Below are positions 10,301-20,300 of a stretch of 25,222 nt of DNA, piece by piece; the first letter of the stretch is position 1; each line of letters begins with the position of its first letter. The stretch comes from Intoshia linei. Its lineage: Eukaryota; Orthonectida; Rhopaluridae. The notes beneath the pieces were generated by a model that was given only the letters and a program-made list of their open reading frames with translations, did not search any database and had not been told where the DNA came from. The stretch is from positions 1 to 25,222 of the forward strand of contig LWCA01000505.1 of assembly GCA_001642005.1 (NCBI GenBank). The letters are read 5' to 3'. The translations under genes and the position numbers were made by a program.

Positions 10301-13300
10301 AGATATAATTCTTAATTTAATAATGATACAACAATAACTTTATAATGCCAAAGAATAAACCATTTTCGGAGGATTTAAAAGAATCAATTATAAAATCACA
10401 TGAAAGGGGTGATAAACCCTCTGAAATAGCGAGAATGTTCAAATTAAAATTATCATCAGTAACAACAATAATTTTGAAATATAAAAAATATGGCACAATT
10501 AATGTATTGCCTCGAAGTGGTCGACCAAGTAAAATAAATAGAATGACAGAGCGCCATATATTAAGGAGTTTAGCCAAAAATCCACGACTACGATTAAATG
10601 ATATAAAAGAGGATATAAAAAATTTGGGAACTGATGTATGCCTCTCGACTGTCTCAAATTTACTTCATTACAATGATTTATTTGGACGAACAGCAAGGCA
10701 TAAACCCCTTTTAAAAAAGTCACACAAAATTGCTAGTCCAGAGTCTAGTTGATTCAACTAGTCCAATAAATACATTGAAATAAGCGATGATTAGATTAAG
10801 AGGATAATTTGGTTTGACGAGACCAAAATTGAGTTGTTTGGAAGAAATTCTAATCGATTTGTCTTCCGTAAAGCAAAGGAGGAATACCAAGAAAAAAATC
10901 TGATTCCTACTGTAAAGTATGGTGGCGTTAGTATGATCAGTCAAAATTGGTCATGCAATGTTTGTCTGACAATGACATCGATGTGCTGGATTGGCCCAGT
11001 CAATCACCAGACCTCAATCCCATCGAAAATTTATGGGCTGAACTGAAAAGAAGGGTGGCCGCCAGAAGCCCCAACAATTTGAAAGAACTTGAAAAATACG
11101 TTTATGAAGAATGGAAGAACATACCTAATGATGTTTGTGAAGGTTTGGTTAATAGATACAATCGACGTCTCGTTGCTACATTAGCAGTAAAAGGAGGAAC
11201 GACAAAATATTGATTACAACGTAAACTTTTTGTAATGATTAAAAATTCGTTTATTTTTGATTTTTGTCGTATTTCTATATTTTTTTGGTGCTTATATCTT
11301 ATAAAACACTTGAACATTCACTCTTTATACACACAAAATTAATGTCACTGAGTGTTAAGGTAGTATTTATAGAAATTTAAATACAACGTTTAACTTTTTG
11401 AAACTACTGTATCAATGATTATTTAAATAGGTTTCATCGTGGGGAGGATATGTCTTCCTGATTAATCTCATTCCATTACATGTTCTCGCACTCATGATTA
11501 TGCAAAAATTTGATAGTAAAATATATATTGCTTATACAACGGTGATTTTTATTTATGATTATTAATATTTATATACATATGCTTTTATAAAGTATTAATA
11601 TCAATTTTAATTGTAACGTTTATATATTGAATATACTTATTTAATGTATTCTTAAACAATACAGTATACTTGTCTAGTTTTATTCAATTGGAACATTACT
11701 ATCAATGCAAATTGCTTTTGTTGGTGATTTACCTTCATTTACCAGTGAACATATGGGAGCATTGGGTGTATTTGGTCTATGTCAGATTGTAAATTTTATC
11801 AAATATTTAAATGGCACTTTTTCTCGAAAAAATGTATTGTACCTTTTTAAAATCTCTATTGCCATTTTCTCTGTTCTTTGTATAGTTCTTATATCTTATC
11901 TTATGGCTACACATAGTAAAATTTAAAATTAATATAACGCTACCATGTAGCGGCTACAAATTATTACAATTAAACAATAACATATTTAGGAATTGCTCCT
12001 TGGGTTGGACGTTTCTATTCATTCATAGACCCTTCGTATGCCCGAAACAATATTCCTATTATTGCATCCGTATCGGAACATCAACCTACTGCATGGGCTT
12101 CATTCTTTTTTGATCTCCAGTTCATGTTATTTGCATTTCCAGGTACTTTTGAATACTTCATAATATAATAAATGCATATATATATAATACAAATGTATAT
12201 GTATATTATATATAATTAGCTGGAATTTTTATTTATTTCAAAAAATTGAATAAACTCAATGTTTTCTTGATAATATACGCTGTTACAACAATATACTTTA
12301 CGGGTGTCATGATACGTTTAATGTTGGTACTGGCACCAATAATGTGTATCGTCAGTAGTGCAAGTATATCTGGTGTTTTGTCAAATTTTAGCAAGTTTAG
12401 TAGCAAAAAAGAATCTCCATCTTATTTTCATCAAATTAAAGTATATTTATATTTTAACAATAGAGTATTACGTCAATAAAAAATAATTTAAAATTTGATA
12501 ATTAGATTCTAATTAAATTGATTTGATGGTTAGTTTTGAAATAAACAATAAATAATTTAATTTAGATGAATTTATTGGTTTCATCGACTGTGGGGTTTTT
12601 ATTAATCTATTACAGCTTCCATTGTATTTGGATCGCTTCAGTCGCGTATTCTAATCCATCAATTATTTTATCGGCAAAAATGCCAGACAGTTCCTTATAC
12701 ATAATTGATGATTACAGAGAAGCATACAATTGGCTCAAACACAACACACCTGAAGATTCCAAAGTTTTGGCATGGTTTATTTTAAACCTTAAATTATTAT
12801 AGATGATTTATGTTCGACTAAATTACAATCATTGCAATCCCATAGATAATCATTATACTTATATCAAAGTTCTATTTCATTTTAAGTGGTTAAATTATTT
12901 TTTAACCATGAATGTGTCATTTTAAGATATTTTAAGTGGCCTATTGGAGCCCGGTTAAAAATTACACATACGTACAAGTGTAGATGGATTTATATAATTG
13001 TAAGATTCTTAGATTTTACAGTAGAGTGGAACATACAGACACACACACATGAGCAGATTTTATACAAGTTATGATGTATATTCAAACTTATAAATGTATC
13101 TTAAATTTTGTTGTTCAAAATTTTTTTTTATTTTTGGGGACAAAATAACTTTTCTAACATCAAAAGTTTTTTTGAATTTTTAAATCCTTTATTTTTATTG
13201 AATTATAGGTGGGATTATGGATATCAAATAACGCAAATGGCAAACAGAACAGTACTAGTTGATAACAATACATGGAACAACACACAAATAGCTTTAGTTG

Positions 13301-13813
13301 GACAGGTTTTTAGAGTGTTAATTTGATTAAATATATATAGGTTTTTGCCTTACCTGAAAAAAAAGCATACAAAATATTGTCTAAAATGGATGTTAATTAT
13401 ATACTCGTTGTATTTGGTGGATCCATAGGTTACGGCTCAGATGATATAAACAAGTTTTACTGGATAGTTAAAATTGCTGGAAGTATACCGGAAGGAAAGA
13501 ATTTACATGAACACGATTATTTTGGAAATGGTTTACGAATCGATAAACATGCCTCAAAGGCCATGAAAGAGAGTGTTATATATAAAACTTCTTATCATCG
13601 ATTTACTCAGAAAAATACAGTTAAGGGTAATTTTTATATTTAAATTATAGAATTAAATTTTAATAATAATAAATAATCATAGATCAACCACCTGGATTCG
13701 ACCGTGTACGAAATCAAGTGGCTCAAGACGTAAAATTAGAATTATTGGAGGAAGCATACACCACAAAACATTGGATAATTAGAATTTTTAAAGTTAAAAA
13801 GGATGAATCGTAA
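7302..13813 (+). CDS. STT3A: Dolichyl-diphosphooligosaccharide-protein glycosyltransferase catalytic subunit, STT3A type, complete in 13 exons
   Basis: Multi-pass ER membrane enzyme that transfers the preassembled glycan from dolichol diphosphate to Asn in N-X-S/T sequons. Exons: 7302-7410, 7719-7876, 8184-8208, 8328-8473, 9883-10080, 11431-11541, 11678-11915, 11990-12142, 12220-12440, 12566-12774, 13209-13305, 13341-13626, 13683-13813. Every junction has GT-AG and matching phase; total 2082 nt, 693 residues (human STT3A has about 705). Motifs: [10 protein letters not shown] (Asp56), SYDNEG (Asp174, Glu176), SVSEHQPT (355-362), WWDYG (523-527, codon split by intron 10), the self-glycosylation segment NNTWNNT (542-548), and the DK motif DINKFYWI (590-597). 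The short tail after IRIFKVKK fits STT3A rather than the longer basic tail of STT3B. Start: first in-frame ATG, with a TAA two codons upstream. Odd: DK-motif Met replaced by Ile, and a conserved C-terminal stretch is lost (see findings). Intron 5 carries a Tc1 transposon. A divergent paralog is possible. Confidence 0.95.
8184..8208 (+). CDS. STT3A: STT3A exon 3, a 25-nt microexon
   Basis: Encodes IVGTTIYP plus the first base of a glycine codon. It joins exon 2 (ends PLGR) and exon 4 (starts LMITS), restoring the family segment [18 protein letters not shown] without gap. The acceptor is tttttag just upstream and the donor is gtaatt. Skipping it would shift the frame. Confidence 0.93.
8472..8601. 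mobile_element. Degenerate copy of the 3556-3696 element at the exon 4/intron 4 border of STT3A
   Basis: Reads as the reverse complement of the nested element: aaaactacttatctataatg, ataaaaattttcggctta and ttattccaaataaactaaaa all recur. The right end ...gctactt is followed by TA at 8602-8603. The left end appears to start AAGT at 8472, so its first four bases overlap the last two exon bases and the GT donor of exon 4. A TA lies at 8469-8470, one base away from the expected place. The exact left boundary is uncertain. Confidence 0.6.
8617..8655. repeat. Perfect 19-bp hairpin with a one-base loop
   Basis: Arms 8617-8635 and 8637-8655 are exact complements (ttatgttacacgggataaa and its inverse) around a single c at 8636. 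It lies in STT3A intron 4, immediately after the degenerate element. The GC-containing core stands out from the surrounding AT-rich DNA. Confidence 0.85.
9394..9617. mobile_element. Non-autonomous hAT-type element, 224 bp, in STT3A intron 4
   Basis: Ends are CAAGACCGTG and its exact complement CACGGTCTTG, with gggcc-rich sequence inside both. The flanks are tttgtatc (9386-9393) and ttagtatc (9618-9625), an 8-bp duplication with one mismatch. No coding capacity. Confidence 0.75.
10138..11409 (+). mobile_element. Tc1-type DNA transposon, internally deleted, in STT3A intron 5
   Basis: The ends are inverted repeats of about 25 bp: CAGTAGTTGCAAAAAGTTAA at the left and its near-complement at the right, with one mismatch and one single-base indel. 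The 1272-bp element is flanked on both sides by TA (10136-10137 and 11410-11411), the target duplication of the Tc1/mariner superfamily. It lies in the same orientation as STT3A, wholly within intron 5 (10081-11430). The broken transposase inside indicates it cannot move on its own. Confidence 0.9.
10345..11213 (+). pseudogene. Tc1-like transposase, inactive: stops plus internal deletion
   Basis: Would cut and paste its own element. Residues 1-135 from the ATG at 10345 hold the N-terminal paired-like helix-turn-helix DNA-binding region (PSEIARMF, then a GRPSK hook). The frame then meets three stop codons (tga, tag, tag at about 10750-10800). It continues in the same frame with the first catalytic Asp in [12 protein letters not shown]. 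Around 10935-10950 sequence jumps, with a frame change, from YGGVSM to [18 protein letters not shown]. That removes the segment that normally carries the second catalytic Asp (the QDND block). The end is intact, with the [11 protein letters not shown] box bearing the third catalytic acid and a stop at 11211-11213. About 290 codon equivalents against roughly 340 in the family. Family identity is secure. Confidence 0.92.
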
Positions 13814-13926
13814 TAAAATCTTTAAATCTTTACTTACGTTAGTTTAACTACAATATATGGCGTTAAATCCATTAGATTCATTAAAGACTATCCATACATT
13901 AACAAGGAAATGTGAAAAGTGTAGAT

Positions 13927-13932
13927 AATAAA
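13927..13932 (+). terminator. Candidate STT3A polyadenylation signal
   Basis: AATAAA lies 114 nt after the STT3A stop codon. A second AATAAA at 13812-13817 overlaps the stop codon itself and is too close to be likely on its own. Confidence 0.4.
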
Positions 13933-14678
13933 CCTCCATTCAATTTAAAATTTAAATTATTTACTGTTAATTATTATTATACTGTATAATTTATACAGAT
14001 ATGTATTATATTAATATATTTAATTGATAAAAATGGACCATAAGATAAATATTTACTGTGTAGCGAAGAGTTCCATTACATGTTAAACTTGAATGAAAAC
14101 CTGTTATGCCTCGTAGAATACATGTACAACAGTTTGCTTGATTCTTAGGAAATTAAAATTATCAAAGCGTATTTCACCAAAAAACAATTTTGTCTTTAAA
14201 AATATTAAGGAATGCAACAAAAGTATCACTAGACGCGCTATTACAGTGATAATTAACTTGTGGAAACTACATATGAATTTGATATGTCAGATTTTTAATT
14301 TTTCGATTTCGGCTGATGTAATCATTGTGAAGTAATATTCAAAAGAATTGGATTATACACCCGCTATCAAATTCATTTATTTTATTAAAAAAAGATCGTC
14401 GGTTCAATTGAGACCGTGGACGATGACAACGACGCGTCGTGAAAAAGAATTTGAATGGTAATCCATTCATTTTACTATGATATTAGCTGATAATCTTCAA
14501 TTTTAATAAATCTTTACAATTTAATAAAACTATAAAACAATAAATTACAATAGGTTGGTATTTTGAAAAAGGTTTCATTTAAATTTAGGAGGAAAGTTTT
14601 TTCTGTTTTTAATCAGATGAAATAAATTATCAGATTTACTGCAGTTTTCTTCACTTAGAGTTAAGCTTGGTTTTCTAA

Positions 14679-14948
14679 ATGAGTAACTATATTTATACTT
14701 TTTATATATGGATATTAAAATTTGGTCAAATTGAAGAATTTAATATCATACCCGTTTATTACCGTGTTCGGGCAAAAAAATTTCAGAAAATAATTACTAA
14801 AAATGAATACCTTGCAATACGCAATTTATTTCTATCATCTTCTCTTGGAGATGCTTTGTATTTTGAATTTCTTTTGAATATAATGGAAGCACTTGTCATA
14901 ATATTTTTATTTATAGGTTCTACAATATTAATAGTTTATTCACATTAA
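14679..14948 (+). pseudogene. Innexin-like C-terminal fragment, tentative
   Basis: An 89-codon frame that opens right after an in-frame TAA. It begins aromatic and hydrophobic like the end of a membrane helix. It continues PVYYRVRAKKFQKI, then a spacer of about 20 residues, SLGDALYFEFLLNI, and a hydrophobic tail. Innexin C-termini show a basic RxRAR-type patch, a spacer of similar length, then IGDWFLLYLLGQN. The Trp after GD is missing and the Asn is displaced by one residue. No other innexin exon was seen. It could be a decayed relic or coincidence. Confidence 0.22.
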
Positions 14949-15059
14949 TTAATAAACATATAATTGTAAATATAAACATTAAATTAAAATATAGCCAACA
15001 CTTCCTACCGATTAAAATACAAAATATATCGCCAGTGTGAAATGCATTAAAACATTGTA

Positions 15060-15861
15060 CAGTCCGACCTCGGATTGGGGAACCATTTTTTGAAAAGTGC
15101 CCCAAAAACAGGGGTTTTAGTAAATTATCTAATTTTTCATTGAATATTTAAACTATTGCAATACATTATATTATATTTGTTTCTATTAGAGTACAACATT
15201 GTTTAGGGCAGTGGCTCCCAAAGTGGTCCACAGAAAATTCTAGGTGGTCCACAAGAAAAATTTTTAATAAAATGTGTAATAATTAGAGCCATTCAAATCG
15301 GATGTTCTAAAGTCGTTAAGCAACTACATACAATTGTGTACATTTCATATAATTTTAAATAAAATGTAAAAAAATAAACACAATTATATAATTCACAATG
15401 ATGCAAACTTCTTTAAGAGCATCCTAAAAATCTTGCGTAACCTAGTCATTATGCTCTATGAATGGCTGTAATAATAATATACTATATTCAAATACTGAAC
15501 TATATTATTTATTACCATATAAACTAATATCAACATTTAGTAGCCACACAATCAATTATCACTTATCAAATATTACTGAAGAGCAGATATTATTTTAATT
15601 GTTTAATTCTTTGAATAAAACATTTGATATTTACATTACTTGTTGTAGACATATCATTAAAAAATGAAGATAACCTTTTTTTAAACAATATTAAATTAAA
15701 ATATTATTCATTATTGATTACATGATTATGAAAATGTATGTAAAATATTTAAATAAACATAATTTTAATTTAATGTCATCACTATAGGAAGTATACTTAT
15801 ATATTTTATAGTTACAACATTTTTGCCCCAAAAACCGAGTATGCCCCAAAGCGGGGGGCTG
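15060..15861. mobile_element. TA-flanked inverted-repeat element, about 800 bp, with a hAT-like end inside
   Basis: The left end begins CAGTCCGACCTCGGATTGGGG, and soon contains gccccaaaaacaggg. The right end, inverted, begins CAGCCCCCCGCTTTGGGGCA, and contains gccccaaaaaccg. TA occurs at 15058-15059 and 15862-15863. The terminal match is imperfect, so this is an old copy. Inside, at 15209, a hAT-style terminus (cagtggctcccaaagtgg) starts without a visible partner, suggesting a nested or truncated element. No coding frame. Confidence 0.6.
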
Positions 15862-15863
15862 TA

Positions 15864-16824
15864 TTACCAAATTTACATTCTGAAAATATTTGTGTATACT
15901 TCAACAATACCTAGGTTTTATAGCGGTCCACTCACCCATAATACTAATCACTACAATTAAGTACCGTATAGCTGCTACACCATTATGTGAACAATTTTAC
16001 TTACCTGAAACTATTAACACAATACCTAAAAGTGAATAAATTATAAACTTATTGATGGCATTTTAACTAAACCCATAAAGTGGGACTAGGAATAGTAACA
16101 CATCAATACCCAACTGTATGAACCCAATAAATTATTGAAAATATAATATGTAAAATTTTGATTATTATTTAGACTTGAACATGATTTTTCGACAGTCAAA
16201 TTAAGGAATAAATAAAAGACCTCAATTTTTTATTATTTGTATATAAGGTCTATAATTTACATCTGACGCTGAACTAATTTTTTACTTCATAACCATGATT
16301 GTAAATAGTCTGTCAAACCTATGATACATCAACAAAGATAATTGTTGTATGCACAAAAGTATAAAAAACATTAATTATTATTGAATACAATATAATATAC
16401 CTAAAAGTCGACTAAAAGAAGGTTTTGATAAATCCTGCCACTTTTTAAGTATATTTGATCCTACATTTTAATATATAAATAAAATCTATAAAGTAAATGG
16501 CAGTACATAAAATATTATTTAAAATGTTTACAATACATGTACAAAAGTAGAGGTCATGTCATAAAAAAACTACAAATAATAATTTTCATAATGCGTCAGT
16601 ACATGTATTTTTAAAGTTTCTAAAGTGACGACTTACATACATCATAGTTATTCATATTTCGTGTAATGTACATAAATTATGTACATAATGTAATGCATAT
16701 TAACCTTCCATTTTTTTAACCAAACGTAGCTTTTCATTGACCGAAGCACTCGATGAAAGTCTAGACATGTGTATATATAAAAATGTTACAAAACTATTAC
16801 TGAAATGGTGAAAAATCACATTTT
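15864..16824. other. Intergenic, no gene seen
   Basis: AT-rich sequence with small palindromes only, for example tgtacataaattatgtaca near 16667. No exon with acceptable splice sites and no convincing repeat boundary was found. Confidence 0.4.
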
Positions 16825-17079
16825 TTGTGTGAATTGTCAATTGTACAATTCAATTCTGATTGGCCCAAACTATTAAATAAATACTATAAAAAATATTCAA
16901 ATAATAAAACAAGATACCCAGTATCTGTCATGATATCGTCTGTACTTGTACTATTTTTCATATCAAATCTATCATTTTCTCTTCTTCTAATAATATCATC
17001 AACATATTTCATAGTATTTTTATATCGTTCCATTTTGAGGTTTCTACATGGACATGAACAGAAATTGATATACAGATAA
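16825..17079 (+). pseudogene. PRA1/ARL6IP5-like membrane protein segment, possible gene fragment
   Basis: An 84-codon frame with no ATG (the track start is TTG). It has a polar start (SDWPKLLNKYYKKY), then RYPVSV, two strongly hydrophobic stretches, and YRSILRFLHGHEQKL at the end. This order resembles the second half of PRA1-domain proteins such as ARL6IP5: a KRYP entry, a hydrophobic hairpin, then HASLRLRNLKNKL. The usual first half with LLYYQTNYL was not found in the flanking DNA. A GAG|gtttct donor-like site occurs near the end. It could be an exon of an undetected gene, a relic, or a chance frame. Confidence 0.3.
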
Positions 17080-17103
17080 AATCAAAATGATTATAAAATT
17101 GTA

Positions 17104-17203
17104 CAGTGGAATCTCTTTAATGTAAAATCAATTATTCTGGTTTATTCAAAAATATCACTCCAAGAATATATACACAAAGCTTTGTCTTAAAGAGGTTCCA
17201 CAG
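17104..17203. mobile_element. TA-flanked miniature inverted-repeat element, 100 bp
   Basis: Left end CAGTGGAATCTCTTTAA; right end, inverted, CTGTGGAACCTCTTTAA. TA at 17102-17103 and 17204-17205. It falls between the PRA1-like segment and the 3' end of the TRAK-like gene. Related in end sequence to 4632-4844. Confidence 0.75.
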
Positions 17204-17210
17204 TAGATTA

Positions 17211-17216
17211 TTTATT
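17211..17216 (-). terminator. Candidate polyadenylation signal of the TRAK-like gene
   Basis: TTTATT on the plus strand reads AATAAA on the minus strand, about 140 nt downstream of the stop at 17356. It lies just beyond the small TA-flanked element at 17104-17203. Such hexamers are common in AT-rich DNA. Confidence 0.3.
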
Positions 17217-17355
17217 TAGATAATTTCAATTGATACAGTCATTGTCCTAAGTCATTTCTAGGAATTTTTTTCATTAACCTAAACCCCATTTTAAAATTTA
17301 GTAGAAAAAATGGCTGGGTAAGGTGATAATTTCATTTGACTTAATCTTAATTTAA

Positions 17356-20300
17356 TTACATTAAACTGCAATCGGTGTCTACGTCATGAATGTTAGTTTT
17401 CATGTCTTCTGCCAGAGTAGTGAACGATTCTTCATTATTTTGATTATAGGATCTGCATGCCAATATTTCGTCTTGGTTGTCATTTAATTTGAGACGAATG
17501 CTTTCCATATTATCATTTAAATCTTTTAACTAAAATAATCAAATTTATATAAAAACTGACAAATTGGAATTTCTATTCAATTTCAAATTCTCGTAGAAAA
17601 TACAAAATTAAATTATGATCAAGTGAGTGTGTAGTTTAGTCTTTATGACTAGCACCTTTACCGTTAGTAAATTCGTCTCACAAAAGTTCAGCAATTGAGA
17701 AGTAATTTTTATCGAAAAGGTGGTAAAGATTGATTTTTCATTCAGGGTAAGTGACGTAACGTTGAGTATAGTCTAAGTTAAATAAAAATGATATTAATTT
17801 TATTTTTTATTTTTATGTGATTTTCTGGTTAAAAGTGCGCCCATGGGCCGCATGCAGCCCGCCAAATACATTCATCTGAATGAACATTAAACATCTAAAG
17901 ATGTTTAATGTTACTAAAAACGTCCTTATTTACATTATTGGCATCGCTAAAAAAATTGAAAATTTGTATGAATTTGTAACTTTTTGAATTGTAAAAATAT
18001 ATCAAGTGCGATAAAATTGCATTTAAATAAAAATAGATATAAAAGTATTGTGGTTTCGTGACCTAACTTGGTCTACCAAATTTTTAAATAAAGTATTTTG
18101 GCCCTCGCTAAAATGGAATTTTAATAGAATGCTATATAACATTACTAAAATTAAGATGTACCATATAGCGACAGTTATCTTTTTCCATAACAATATCAGT
18201 AATTACATTATTTAATTTGGTATTAGTTTCTATACACTAAAATGTAAAATATAAAACATATAAATACATATTACAAATATATATAATATACTATGTTGAC
18301 TGTTATGTACTACGTACAAACAACACCTACCTCTGCCAAGAGCAAATTTTTATTTTACCAAAAAAATAAATTCACGTTGAAAATCGAACTTAAAAATTGT
18401 ATTATTTACAATTATTAATCCTTTAAAGCAGTGTTTCCCAAGTTTGTTTTAAGTGGAACCGTTATATCACATTACTTTTTACTTTAAAGTGAATTATTCC
18501 ATCTTATTTTTTTGTTAAAATTTGATTAAAGAATTTTAAAAACAATTGTTAGCCCATTTTTTTTATTTATTAGACAGAATGTGTATAATATTAAAAATAA
18601 AGTAAACATAGTCCATTCTAAAAATTGTCAAAAATAGCATAAATTCCAGAAAAAATAAAATTATAAAAATATATTTTGTCATTTTCAATTTGATGATATA
18701 TTAATATTATAATACCAATTATGTATCAATAATTAACCGAATCTTCACTTTATAAACATATTTCAAACGAATTTACCAAATATTACAAAGGATTGTAATA
18801 AATATAAAAATGATACTAACAAAGTTGTATTACTTTTAGTAATCCTTGTTGTAGTTTTAATTTAAATTTTAAACGAAATGTTTTGGAAATGAGAATTTGA
18901 GATTTAAAAATTGCGTAGAAATGAAAAAAATTTCGAAAGAATGAATTATATAGATTTTTACCCATATTTATTGGAAAGTTTATACGTTCAATGAATATTT
19001 TTTTTGAAATTGTAGAATCAATATTTACATTTTCAATTTTTATTTTAATCGATTTATTTGAAAAATATTGGTTGAATATATTAAAAGTATTTTTCACCCG
19101 GGAATTCGTTGATTTCTAGGGGTGAACTTTTTTAATTATATCAACTGGAATAAGTTCTATTAGAATAATTTTTTTTTTTAATTTTCGGACCGTCAATTAT
19201 TTCACATTTTTTGTTTTAATAAAATATTTCGGAAAAAAATATATATTTACTAAAATGCTTTTTTGATCGTGAAGGCATCACTTATTCAGATTGAAAATTT
19301 GTGTGTGTTAAAAGAATACAATTGTACCACCTATCCATTTTTTTAAATTCTAGGGCTGTTTTCATTAAAAAAAAAAGGGTAATTTGTGGTTTTTGCCCTG
19401 AAGATATATTTTTTTAAATTTAAATTTATGATAATATTTATGATTTTAAAATCCGTATCAGAGTATATATTTTTTTAAATTTTCCCATTCGTTTGATTTT
19501 CAAAAAAAGGACAATTGAGCTTTTTGTTCAAATTATGGTAAAAACGGCACAAACAAAAACGGCACAGACAAAAACGACACACATTTATAATTACGTACTT
19601 ATCATAAGTAATCTTAATAATTAGGTTAATCTTATGCAATGAAAATACAATTGTATTGATATGGTCACAAGTATAACTTACGATAAAATTTACGGAATGA
19701 GTGTATTATATTAACTAAATTAAGATTAAAATTACTTATGATAAGTATGTAATTATAAATGTGTACCGTTTTTGTAGTGTGCCGTTTGTGTTTGTGCCGT
19801 TTTTGTAGATTACCTTTTGATCAGTAAGATGTGAGTGTGGGAGGTTTAAATTTATTTTGCTAACAACCCCGAAAAAACTGTAATTGAAATGTGGAGTTTA
19901 TAAAATTCTAAGACTGGTAGTTATTGAAATAAACGGTAACACACACACAAAAAAATATTGCATAGCATATTATATAAGTAAAGATGTACTTTTGTCACGA
20001 TGGCATGAAAAATTAACGTGAAAACCTTAAAATTAAAAAATTATCTTAATATTGTTACGGTAGTATTTTTTTCTAAAAATGTATTTATACACCTTTATCG
20101 AATCAAATTATAAAAAGCAGTTTAAATATTACACTGTTTAGATTATTTTCCAGCGTTTTAATTCTAAGTTTAAGTACATCCGTTTCAGAAGTAATAGTTT
20201 CGTTATGAATTAATTCTTCTTCCATATTGTTCGTGAAATTTTTGATATTATTCGACAATTTATCTGAAATATTAAACTGTACTATATATATCGTATAATG

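Larger units (their letters stand above)
13814..15059. other. Intergenic, downstream of STT3A
   Basis: AT-rich. Apart from the candidate poly(A) signal and the tentative innexin-like frame at 14679-14948, I see nothing firm. A short GC-richer patch at 14396-14460 can read RSSVQLRPWTMTTTRREKE and ends beside a gtaatc donor-like site, but it lacks a clear acceptor and was not accepted as an exon. The 65-codon frame at 14138-14335 has no recognisable family. Confidence 0.4.

Noticed and set aside
10317-10944. Minus-strand open frames at 10317-10577, 10499-10723 and 10720-10944
   Set aside because: They are antisense shadows of the Tc1 transposase, which has clear family motifs on the plus strand.
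12880-13080. A stretch in STT3A intron 10 with an acacacac run, faintly like the tail of the dispersed repeat
   Set aside because: Similarity is too weak and low-complexity to call a third copy by eye.
13209-13326. Open frames at 13108-13326 and 13377-13643 taken as small separate genes
   Set aside because: They are STT3A exons 11 and 12 with intron sequence attached.
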